Shown in pieces: positions 1-5,887 of a stretch of 5,887 nt of DNA; position 1 is the first letter of the stretch, and each line of letters begins with the position of its first letter. Under the pieces are notes generated by a model. The model was given only the letters and a program-made list of their open reading frames with translations, ran no database searches and had not been told where the DNA came from. Origin of the DNA: Candidatus Tayloriibacteriota bacterium (GTDB lineage Bacteria > Patescibacteriota > Minisyncoccia > Phycocordibacterales > JAKAEA01); assembly GCA_029288535.1 (NCBI GenBank), contig JARIGY010000076.1, positions 1-5,887 on the forward strand, given 5' to 3'. Both the position numbers and the translations under genes were made by a program.

Positions 1-3000
1 CCGCTGCTCTACTTTGATGTGCATCCCGAAAGCCTGATAGGGCATACTGCCCGCGTCGCGGTGGAAGCGCATCAGCAGTATGCCGTTCGGAAGCATACTC
101 CGTGGGGCATGGGAGAAGCGGCTTTCAACAGTTTTGATATCCACAACAATTATCAGTACCAGATTTTCGGCGAGCCTTCTCTCGGCTTGAAGCGCGGCCT
201 TGAAGACAGATTGGTGGTAGCGCCGTACACCACGGCGATGTCGCTTTCTCTGGCGCCGAAAAGCGCGGTAAAGAATATGCACCGGCTTGTCGGCGAAGGC
301 GGATGGGGGCTTTTCGGATTCTACGACTCCATCGATTACACAGTTAAGAAAGGTTTTTTCAAGCGGAGGGGAATACCGGTGAAGATCCATTACGCCCATC
401 ATGAGGGCTTCATCGCCGTTGCGATCAATAATGTTCTCAATGAGGATAATTTCCGCAGCCGCTTCCATCGCGACCCCCGCGTTCGGGCCACCGAGATCCT
501 GCTCGAAGAAAAAATGCCGGACGGCGCGCCGGTCATGCCGATTAAGAATATCGAGGAGTTCTCTCCGGAGTATGCCCTGCTCAAGGAAGCCGGCGGAAGG
601 CTCAGGCAGTATGTGCCGGTCCGGACAAAGCGTCCGCGCTATGCGTTTCTCGGCAACGGTACGTATTTTACCGGAGTCAGCAACAGTGGTGCCGGATGGT
701 CTACATATAAGGATCTTGCCATCACTCGTTATCGCGAAGACCCTCTCGGCGAACCGTGGGGAACATTCTTTTATATATATGATGAAGAGAGCCGCTCCAT
801 CTGGTCTCCTACATTCAAGCCGACGGGCAATCTGGGCAAAACCCAGAAGATAGTTTTTTCGGAGAACAAAGCCGGATTCAGCCATGTGTACAACAAGATC
901 CAGACCACGCTCGAGATCACGATTCCTCAGAACGACAATCTCGAATTGCGCACGATAACCCTGAAGAATATCGGAGAAGCCGACCGGCTGCTCAAGGTGG
1001 CAAGCTACGCCGAGCTTGTCATGACCAGGCAGAAAGACGATATCAGCCATTCGTCGTTCCAGAAACTTTTCATAAAATCAAAAGTTCTGCCCGAATACCA
1101 GGCGTTGATTTTCGAACGCAAAGACGCCCAGCAGAATCAGCAGCCGCTCTACGCCGCGCATTTCATTTCCACGCCGGCCGCCGGCTCGGTAACATATGTC
1201 CGCAACCGCGAGGATTTCATGCGCGGTTCGGATTCGCTTTCGGCGCCGGGAATATTCGAAAAGGGTATTGGCGACGAATCCGCGATTCCTGCATACACGC
1301 TCGATCCGATACTGAGTATTGTAAAGCAACTCGTGATCAAACCGGGCGAATCCGTAACGCTGAGTTTCATCACTGCGGCGGGCGACAGCTATGAAGAGAT
1401 GCTCAAGATAATCAAAAAATACAAGCAGGCAAAAGCGATCGCTCAAATCCTCACGGCAAGCGACGCCCACAGCAAGAATACCGCGCTGCAGATCGGCACA
1501 TCGGTCCAGCAGGCACTGCTTTTCCAGAAATTCATGTCGACGATCCTCTCCGCAAGCTGGCATCCGCACAGGACCGAAAAGATGATCGCTACCGAACCGC
1601 TCGTCCGGGCATTGTGGCGCTCGGGCGTTTCCGGCGATATTCCATACATTGTCGTCCGGGTCAAAGACATTCAGGACATCACGCTTATCAAATCACTGCT
1701 GCTTTTCTACAAGTACGTCCTGTTCAAGGGCTTGGCCTTCGACATGATCATCCTCAACGAATATCCCTCAAGCTACATCAAGGTCTTGGATGATGAGATC
1801 GAGTTTCTTCTGCGCATCAGCAAAACCGACGAAATGCTCCATGCCCAGGGAAAGGTATTCCATATAAAATCAGATCTGCTTTCCGTTGCGGACCGGCAGG
1901 CTATGCTTTACATGTCGCGCGTCGTCATCGACAGCAAGAACGGATCGTTTGAACAGCAGCTCGAAGCGCTCGATCGGACAAAAGCGCTCCAACAGCTGCC
2001 CGCGCTCATCGCCAAAAAGAAAAATACCCACCGCACCAAGGACTTGTCTAGACCTCAGGGGCTTATTCTCGATAACACTATCGGCGGCTACGACCCTGTC
2101 AAAAAAGAATATGTGATGTGGCTCGACAAGGACAACCAGCCGTCGGCGCCCTGGGTCAACTTCCTGACAAACGCCGCCTTCGGTTCCATCGTCAACCATC
2201 GCGGCGCGAGCTTCACTTGGTCTGTCGACAGTTACGATAATCGCATTACCGCGTTTCATCCCGATCCGCTGGCCGAAAAAGGAAGCGAGTTTTTCTACTT
2301 ACGCGATGATGAAACCGGCGAAGTATGGAACCCGACGCCGCTCTCGCTTGAGAAGGGTGCATATATAGTGCGGCACGGCATGGGCTATTCGGTTTTCGAG
2401 CATTCGCGCTTTGGTATCGAAAGCTCGCTTGTCATGTCCGTGCCGTTCGACGAATCGCTCAAAATCTACAGACTCAGCCTGAAGAATACCTCGAGCCGCG
2501 TCCGCAAAATATCGGTGGCGACGTATCATGAAGTCGTGCTCGGTATCGACAGGCAGGAGTCCAAGCACGGCTTGCGTTTTGAAAGGCGGCCGGACAATGT
2601 GATAACCGTTCAGAATATCATCCGCAATCATTTTGCCGACAGGAAAGTATTTTTTGATTTCAACGCCGGACACGCATCAGTAACCATCCATCGCGATGAG
2701 TTTATCGGCAGGTACGGCGACTATCTGCTGCCGGAAGCCCTGAAACGCGAGTCGCTTTCGGACAACCTTGCATATACTGCAGAAAATTGCGTAGCGTTCC
2801 ATTCTCTGCTTGAAATCCAGCCGGGCGAAGAAAAGGAAATAATGCTGCTCGTCGGCGAAGCGGACAGCGAAGAGTTAGTCACCGAAACAGTCGGCCGCTA
2901 CCGCAACCGAAGCTCTATCGGCCAAGCCGAAGCCGGTTTGCAGAAATATTGGCAGGGTGTACAGCCGTTTGCGCTTACTACGCCGGACGTTGGTTTGAAT

Positions 3001-4452
3001 ACGCTTTTCAACCAGTATACGCTCTATCAGCTTTACAGTTCGCGCATCCTGTCCAAAACCGGCTACTATCAGCCGGGCGGCGCGTTCGGTTTCCGCGACG
3101 TGCTCCAGGACGCGATGGCGCTTGTCTGGTCGGCGCCGCATTTCGCCCGTTCGCTCATAGAAAAAGCCGCCGCGCATCAATTTGTCGAAGGCGATGTGAT
3201 GAACTGGTGGCACGAACACAACGGGTTCGGCATCAGGACATTGTTCTCCGACCAGCATTTATGGCTGCCATATGTCGTACAGTGTTATGCCGCAAATACC
3301 GGCGACGCTGTGTTTCTCGACGAGCAAGTGCCGTTCATGGTGGCGCCGCCTTTGGTCCATGGCATCAATATGCAATGGGCGGGCACACCGGAAAAAACTC
3401 CGGAAACATTTACCATCTACGAGCATTGCATCCGGGCGATAGAGTCCAGCCTGCGTTTCGGCCACAATAAATTGCCGCTTATCGGCGCCGGCGACTGGAA
3501 TGACGGTTTGAACCGCACCGGTCAGGAAGGCCGCGGCGAAAGCGTCTGGCTCGGCTGGTTCATGTGCACGATGCTCAGGAATTTCATTCCCGTTTGCGAA
3601 GCAAGAGGCGACTTTGCCTCTGCTGAACGGTATGCGCATGTTCTGGAAGAATTGAAAAAAGCCCTGGATAAGGCATGGGACGGCGCCTGGTATCGTCGCG
3701 CATATCTGGACAACGGCCTGCCGCTCGGTTCGGCGGTCAACAGGGAATTCAAAATCGATTCGATCGCCCAGTCGTGGGCGGTGCTGAGCGGCGCCGCGGA
3801 CAATGAAAAAGTCTCTCAGGCGCTCGTGTCCGTGCAGAAAAATCTCATTTCAGATACTGCCGTCCGGCTTCTCTATCCGCCGCTTGAGCACAGCGCGCTC
3901 GACCCTGGCTATATCAAGAATTATCCGCCCGGTGTGCGGGAAAATGCCGCGCAATACAACCACGCCGCGCTCTGGCTGGCTCAGGCATATTTTGCCAATG
4001 GAGACAGCGAAACCGGAATGCAGATTATCGATTTGGTGAACCCCTTTACCCGGTCGCTTGATCGGGAAAAAGCGCAGAAATACCGGGTCGAACCGTATAT
4101 CCTTGCGTCAGATATTTACGCTTCGCCTTCATACGAAGGCCGTGGCGGCTGGACATGGTACACGGGCTCGGCCGGCATTTTCTACCGCACGGTTTTGGAA
4201 TACATCTGCGGCATCCATAAGGCCGGCAATACGCTTTCATTCAGTCCCTGCATCCCAAAAGAATGGCCCGAACTTTCGCTTGATTTCAATTCGGAAAATA
4301 CGATCTATACTATTATCATTAAAAATCCCGAGCATGTGGCGGGCGGCGTAAAAAGCGTAACGCTCGACGGCATCATCATGCCGGAACAAAAAGTGGAAAT
4401 AGCCTCGGACGGCAAGCGCCGCGTAATAGAAATCCTGTTAGGAAACAACTAA
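1..4452 (+). CDS. ndvB: Cyclic beta-1,2-glucan synthase-type protein, C-terminal half (GH94 phosphorylase end), 5' partial
   Basis: The reading frame is open from base 1 (PLLYFD before the GTG at 19), so that GTG is internal and the true start lies outside the window. Visible are 1483 residues, counted from base 1; full-length relatives are about 2800. Residues 1-~200 are the end of the central glycoamylase-like/cyclisation domain, with PWGMGE (34-39), GLKRGLEDRLVVAPY (62-76), FGFYDSIDYT (105-114) and AHHEGF (132-137). A first GH94-type beta-sandwich begins near FLGNG (216). A linker contains GVSGDIP (542-548) and LILNEYPSSY-like sequence. A second sandwich begins at NTIGGY (692). The catalytic barrel shows FGFRDVLQD (1029-1037), NWWH (1068-1071), GDWNDG (1164-1169, with the DWND general-acid segment), YPPGVREN (1308-1315), QYNHA (1318-1322) and WTWYTGSAG (1384-1392). 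The last two match phosphate-binding segments of GH94. In known enzymes an N-terminal membrane GT84 domain polymerises UDP-glucose, the middle domain cyclises and GH94 trims the chain, releasing glucose 1-phosphate. The GT84 part is not visible, so a protein lacking it is possible. The symbol is family-level. Confidence 0.87.
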   Translation, partial: PLLYFDVHPESLIGHTARVAVEAHQQYAVRKHTPWGMGEAAFNSFDIHNNYQYQIFGEPSLGLKRGLEDRLVVAPYTTAMSLSLAPKSAVKNMHRLVGEGGWGLFGFYDSIDYTVKKGFFKRRGIPVKIHYAHHEGFIAVAINNVLNEDNFRSRFHRDPRVRATEILLEEKMPDGAPVMPIKNIEEFSPEYALLKEAGGRLRQYVPVRTKRPRYAFLGNGTYFTGVSNSGAGWSTYKDLAITRYREDPLGEPWGTFFYIYDEESRSIWSPTFKPTGNLGKTQKIVFSENKAGFSHVYNKIQTTLEITIPQNDNLELRTITLKNIGEADRLLKVASYAELVMTRQKDDISHSSFQKLFIKSKVLPEYQALIFERKDAQQNQQPLYAAHFISTPAAGSVTYVRNREDFMRGSDSLSAPGIFEKGIGDESAIPAYTLDPILSIVKQLVIKPGESVTLSFITAAGDSYEEMLKIIKKYKQAKAIAQILTASDAHSKNTALQIGTSVQQALLFQKFMSTILSASWHPHRTEKMIATEPLVRALWRSGVSGDIPYIVVRVKDIQDITLIKSLLLFYKYVLFKGLAFDMIILNEYPSSYIKVLDDEIEFLLRISKTDEMLHAQGKVFHIKSDLLSVADRQAMLYMSRVVIDSKNGSFEQQLEALDRTKALQQLPALIAKKKNTHRTKDLSRPQGLILDNTIGGYDPVKKEYVMWLDKDNQPSAPWVNFLTNAAFGSIVNHRGASFTWSVDSYDNRITAFHPDPLAEKGSEFFYLRDDETGEVWNPTPLSLEKGAYIVRHGMGYSVFEHSRFGIESSLVMSVPFDESLKIYRLSLKNTSSRVRKISVATYHEVVLGIDRQESKHGLRFERRPDNVITVQNIIRNHFADRKVFFDFNAGHASVTIHRDEFIGRYGDYLLPEALKRESLSDNLAYTAENCVAFHSLLEIQPGEEKEIMLLVGEADSEELVTETVGRYRNRSSIGQAEAGLQKYWQGVQPFALTTPDVGLNTLFNQYTLYQLYSSRILSKTGYYQPGGAFGFRDVLQDAMALVWSAPHFARSLIEKAAAHQFVEGDVMNWWHEHNGFGIRTLFSDQHLWLPYVVQCYAANTGDAVFLDEQVPFMVAPPLVHGINMQWAGTPEKTPETFTIYEHCIRAIESSLRFGHNKLPLIGAGDWNDGLNRTGQEGRGESVWLGWFMCTMLRNFIPVCEARGDFASAERYAHVLEELKKALDKAWDGAWYRRAYLDNGLPLGSAVNREFKIDSIAQSWAVLSGAADNEKVSQALVSVQKNLISDTAVRLLYPPLEHSALDPGYIKNYPPGVRENAAQYNHAALWLAQAYFANGDSETGMQIIDLVNPFTRSLDREKAQKYRVEPYILASDIYASPSYEGRGGWTWYTGSAGIFYRTVLEYICGIHKAGNTLSFSPCIPKEWPELSLDFNSENTIYTIIIKNPEHVAGGVKSVTLDGIIMPEQKVEIASDGKRRVIEILLGNN

Positions 4453-4998
4453 CTCAGGGATGTTTTGATATCGGGGGTTTTTTACAAACTCAACGTTGCC
4501 GTCTTTTTCTATCGCGTAATATGCAAAACCGTTCATTTTTTTGACTGGCGCGTAGTCGGCATGCTTGGGGTTTGCCGGAGAGTCGTCAAAATAAACCGGG
4601 CTGTCGTCTGAAGTCACAAGCCAGGTCGGGCCGGTATTTATCATGAGGTGGCCGGCAAACGGGGGAATGACATAAGTGTCGCCGGCTTTCACGTTCACTG
4701 CTTTGACCCATTCGATTTCATTATCAATAAAATGTCCGGCAGCGTCTTTCTTGCGCATCTGCATGAGAAGGATGCCCGAACCTTCGATGATCCAATATGT
4801 TTCTTTGAAGTCGTCGATGTGGTAATGGCCATAGGCTTTGATGTATTCGCCGCCGACAGTGCCGGACTCCCAGACAGTGATATTCTTTTTTTCGCTGCCG
4901 CCCCGGATCATGTAATAGTGGACAGCAGGGCCGGAAGCCTGCGGCTCCATAAGGACATCCTTCATAGCTTCGTGCGTGCGCTCGGCGTAGGGTTTCAT
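4438..4998 (-). CDS. pgiA: Cupin-type glucose-6-phosphate isomerase
   Basis: A 186-residue cytosolic single-domain cupin of the phosphoglucose isomerase family first known from archaea (PF06560-like); it would interconvert glucose 6-phosphate and fructose 6-phosphate with a bound divalent metal. The metal-binding set is visible: His58 and His60 in GHYH, Glu66 in KETYW, and His117 in PPFAGH. Other family signatures are GTVGGEYIK (46-54), EGSGILLMQ (72-80), GDTYVIPP (106-113), MINTG (119-123) and the C-terminal DGNVEFVKNPRY (166-177), which resembles the Pyrococcus enzyme tail as I recall it. Length fits the family (about 190). The start ATG at 4998 was chosen because the longer frame to 5103 would read through a terminator hairpin and gives a non-family N-terminus; Met12 at 4965 is a weaker alternative. 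No Shine-Dalgarno precedes 4998. The gene converges on the glucan synthase gene and overlaps its last 15 bases. It is not related to the classical Pgi fold, and activity is inferred from family. Confidence 0.85.
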   Translation of the reverse strand: MKPYAERTHEAMKDVLMEPQASGPAVHYYMIRGGSEKKNITVWESGTVGGEYIKAYGHYHIDDFKETYWIIEGSGILLMQMRKKDAAGHFIDNEIEWVKAVNVKAGDTYVIPPFAGHLMINTGPTWLVTSDDSPVYFDDSPANPKHADYAPVKKMNGFAYYAIEKDGNVEFVKNPRYQNIPELVVS

Positions 4999-5014
4999 GA
5001 AAATAAGTATAGCA
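4999..5014 (-). promoter_or_regulatory. Extended -10 promoter for the cupin isomerase, probably leaderless
   Basis: Reading the minus strand, TG at 5014-5013, one base, then TATACT at 5011-5006 matches the extended -10 consensus TGnTATAAT with one mismatch. Only 7 bases separate it from the ATG at 4998, so transcription would begin at or next to the start codon. No -35 hexamer is recognisable at the usual spacing, where the terminator hairpin lies (around 5029-5034). The absence of any Shine-Dalgarno sequence before the ATG agrees with a leaderless message. The promoter is inferred from sequence only. Confidence 0.6.
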
Positions 5015-5020
5015 TTAAAT

Positions 5021-5052
5021 AAAAAAACCGGTGCATCGCGTGGATGCACCGG
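5021..5052 (-). terminator. Intrinsic (rho-independent) terminator of the lipoprotein unit
   Basis: On the minus strand a perfect 10-bp stem, CCGGTGCATC (5052-5043) with GATGCACCGG (5037-5028), encloses a 5-base loop. It is followed at once by seven T residues (5027-5021) and then ATTT. It lies 35 bases after the lipoprotein stop codon and separates that unit from the isomerase gene. On the plus strand the hairpin has no following T tract, so it should act in one direction only. Confidence 0.93.
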
Positions 5053-5071
5053 CTGCTCTCTCTCCGGAACG

Positions 5072-5087
5072 AACTGACAAACTGACA
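5072..5087. repeat. Tandem duplication of an 8-bp unit (AACTGACA x2)
   Basis: Two perfect head-to-tail copies of AACTGACA directly abut the lipoprotein stop codon (TAG at 5090-5088 on the minus strand), in the untranslated stretch before the terminator. Two copies only; most likely a slippage product, with no function apparent. Confidence 0.6.
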
Positions 5088-5426
5088 CTACTGCCATACC
5101 CAATGGTATGGCTTACCCCTGACCGGCATTTCTTCCTCGGCGCAGGGTTTTGTCGAAGGTACCACTGGCACAACTGGTACCGATGGTACTGCCGGCTTTT
5201 TGTCCGGCCCGGGCCCGATGTGAATCTCAGGCTTGGGAGGCGGCGCAGGCGGCGGTACAGGTGACGGCGAGGGAAGATACTTCACCCTTTCCACTACTCT
5301 TGGTACCACTACGTAGCGGTAGGAGGGAAGCGGAAACGGGTAAGGTTCCACGACCACCCTCACCAACCCCGTTTCGGCACATCCGACGACGAGGAGGGTG
5401 AGGGCGAGACACAGATGCTTCATCAT
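5088..5426 (-). CDS. Small proline-rich lipoprotein of unknown function
   Basis: A 112-residue protein starting MMKHLCLALTLLVVGC. The short basic start, hydrophobic core and lipobox VVGC with Cys16 indicate a type II signal peptide; the mature chain would be lipid-anchored on the outer face of a membrane. After the anchor come a Val/Tyr/Pro stretch (21-50), a Pro-rich segment (51-66, PSPSPVPPPAPPPKP), a GPGP turn (71-74), four XVP triplets (79-90) and a short tail with a second Cys (95) and an EEE cluster. Prolines make up 25 of 112 residues, which implies an extended, poorly folded spacer rather than an enzyme. The start is ATG 5426, which overlaps the upstream stop in ATGATG; the next ATG (5423) is equally in frame and gives one residue less. 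An AAGGAA site lies upstream. An intrinsic terminator follows. I recognise no family; a low-complexity envelope spacer or a fast-evolving small lipoprotein is the most that can be said. Confidence 0.75.
   Translation of the reverse strand: MMKHLCLALTLLVVGCAETGLVRVVVEPYPFPLPSYRYVVVPRVVERVKYLPSPSPVPPPAPPPKPEIHIGPGPDKKPAVPSVPVVPVVPSTKPCAEEEMPVRGKPYHWVWQ
5158..5193. repeat. Four tandem 9-bp units encoding XVP triplets
   Basis: The plus strand reads GGTACCACT, GGCACAACT, GGTACCGAT, GGTACTGCC: four imperfect copies of a 9-bp unit. In the lipoprotein frame they encode AVP, SVP, VVP, VVP (residues 79-90). The period is a multiple of three, so copy-number change would keep the frame and alter only spacer length. 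Confidence 0.8.
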
Positions 5427-5887
5427 GGCGATTTCCTTTCCGGATGTTTCATCCTGAAAGCCTCCATCAGTTTTTTCACTGCCTGACCATGGTCTTTGCT
5501 GGGTTGTTGGAGGTATTCCAGCACCGCCGGCACTTTGTTCTCGCCGGTGTAATCCCACACGGCGATGTAACACATGCCCAAGTTAAGATCTTCGGCAGTG
5601 TCGCCCGGGATCGGATTCCCTTTGATATCTCTCTGTTCAACCTGCATTTCCCAGTTGTAACGATTCATGCCGGGAATGCCGCTAAACCAGACACCGCAAA
5701 AGTAAACAAACTCTCCCATGTCGCACTCTGCGCTGTCGGTGCCTGCAGGGTGAAAGTCCGGACCGCTTGCGAAGTCCTTGGTCACTTTATCCCAAACAAA
5801 CAATTGCTTGCTGTTCGGGTCATTCGTCGCAACCATGATCTCCTTATCGCCATCGGTCTTTTCACCTTTCCATACAAACCCTTGGCT
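5423..5887 (-). CDS. Unrecognised protein, probably 5' partial, coupled to the lipoprotein
   Basis: The frame ends with TGA at 5425-5423 and is open to the right edge of the window (154 residues visible, beginning SQGFVWKGEKTDGDKEI). A possible internal or true start is ATG 5836, giving 137 residues (MVATNDPNSK...). It has a full AAGGAG site but only a 3-base spacer. The residues before this Met look coding: FVW recurs on both sides, and the Met falls within what reads as a beta strand. I therefore favour a start beyond the window. Counted from Met5836, the chain is rich in aromatic residues and acidic, with Cys at 38, 47 and 89, a NRYNWEMQVEQRD strand-like segment (58-70), a second one at GMCYIAVWDY (87-96), and a basic helical C-terminus (KKLMEAFRMKHPERK). 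No signal peptide or membrane segment is visible in this part. Its stop overlaps the lipoprotein start (ATGATG), so the two are co-translated. I do not recognise the family. Confidence 0.7.
   Translation of the reverse strand, partial: SQGFVWKGEKTDGDKEIMVATNDPNSKQLFVWDKVTKDFASGPDFHPAGTDSAECDMGEFVYFCGVWFSGIPGMNRYNWEMQVEQRDIKGNPIPGDTAEDLNLGMCYIAVWDYTGENKVPAVLEYLQQPSKDHGQAVKKLMEAFRMKHPERKSP
5433..5438 (-). promoter_or_regulatory. Shine-Dalgarno site of the lipoprotein gene
   Basis: AAGGAA on the minus strand lies 6 bases before ATG 5426 and 9 before ATG 5423, inside the last codons of the upstream gene. It supports initiation at this ATGATG rather than at any of the far-upstream Met codons of the same frame. 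Confidence 0.7.
5840..5845 (-). promoter_or_regulatory. Possible Shine-Dalgarno site for an alternative start at 5836
   Basis: AAGGAG on the minus strand ends 3 bases before ATG 5836. The motif is a full match but the spacer is shorter than usual, and the frame stays open upstream, so it may be chance within a longer coding region. Confidence 0.35.

Noticed and set aside
19..21. GTG at 19 as the start of the glucan synthase gene
   Set aside because: The frame is open to base 1, and the residues on both sides belong to the middle of the conserved glycoamylase-like domain.
401..853. Open frame of about 150 codons in another plus-strand frame
   Set aside because: It lies wholly inside the glucan synthase gene, is rich in Arg/Ser/Pro as out-of-frame GC-rich DNA usually is, and shows no motif.
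2949..3470. Open frame of about 173 codons in another plus-strand frame
   Set aside because: It overlaps the strongest GH94 motifs of the real frame, and its product is a Cys/Arg-rich low-information sequence.
1078..3803. Several antisense open frames of 60-160 codons within the synthase gene
   Set aside because: All are shadows of the coding strand; none has a recognisable motif or a supported start.
4453..4483. Possible plus-strand terminator after the synthase stop (GGGGG followed by six T)
   Set aside because: Only weak, interrupted pairing (CCTG/CAGG around 4434-4457) precedes it and it is not next to the T run; the stretch also lies in coding sequence for the isomerase.
4648..5022. 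Plus-strand open frame of 124 codons opposite the isomerase gene
   Set aside because: It is antisense to a protein with a full set of cupin metal ligands and shows no family signature.
4999..5103. N-terminal extension of the isomerase to an ATG at 5103
   Set aside because: It would translate through the terminator hairpin and its T tract and adds 35 residues not seen in the family.
5206..5215. Palindrome GGCCCGGGCC
   Set aside because: It falls in the codons for the GPGP turn of the lipoprotein and is explained by GC-rich Gly/Pro codons.

Overview
The window looks like a stretch of bacterial chromosome. It has bacterial-type Shine-Dalgarno sites, an intrinsic terminator, a sigma70-like extended -10 element and a lipobox. 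Base composition is moderately GC-rich. The species cannot be named from this sequence. A cyclic beta-1,2-glucan synthase-type enzyme next to a cupin-type (archaeal-style) glucose-6-phosphate isomerase suggests an environmental bacterium, possibly from an uncultured or candidate phylum, but that is inference.

Layout. Positions 1-4452 (+) hold the C-terminal 1483 residues of a very large protein whose start lies left of the window. In order it has the end of the central glycoamylase-like/cyclisation domain, a first GH94-type beta-sandwich unit, a linker region, a second beta-sandwich unit, and a complete-looking GH94 phosphorylase (alpha/alpha)6 catalytic domain. This is the C-terminal half of the cyclic beta-1,2-glucan synthase (NdvB/ChvB/Cgs) architecture. 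Converging on it, and overlapping its last 15 bases, is a cupin phosphoglucose isomerase on the minus strand (4438-4998). Its start codon sits only 7 bases beyond a TGnTATACT promoter element, so its mRNA may be leaderless. Just upstream, at 5021-5052, a strong minus-strand intrinsic terminator closes a separate minus-strand transcription unit. That unit is a short proline-rich lipoprotein (5088-5426) translationally coupled through ATGATG to an unrecognised upstream gene that runs off the right edge (5423-5887).

How they may work together. The isomerase interconverts fructose 6-phosphate and glucose 6-phosphate. Glucose 6-phosphate is the precursor of the UDP-glucose used by glucan synthases, and GH94 domains release glucose 1-phosphate. 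The two genes are convergent, so any link is metabolic or by antisense transcription rather than by operon. The lipoprotein and its upstream partner form an independent, probably envelope-associated pair of unknown function. No RNA genes, mobile elements, CRISPR arrays or attachment sites were seen, and no gene-free stretch exceeds 100 bases.
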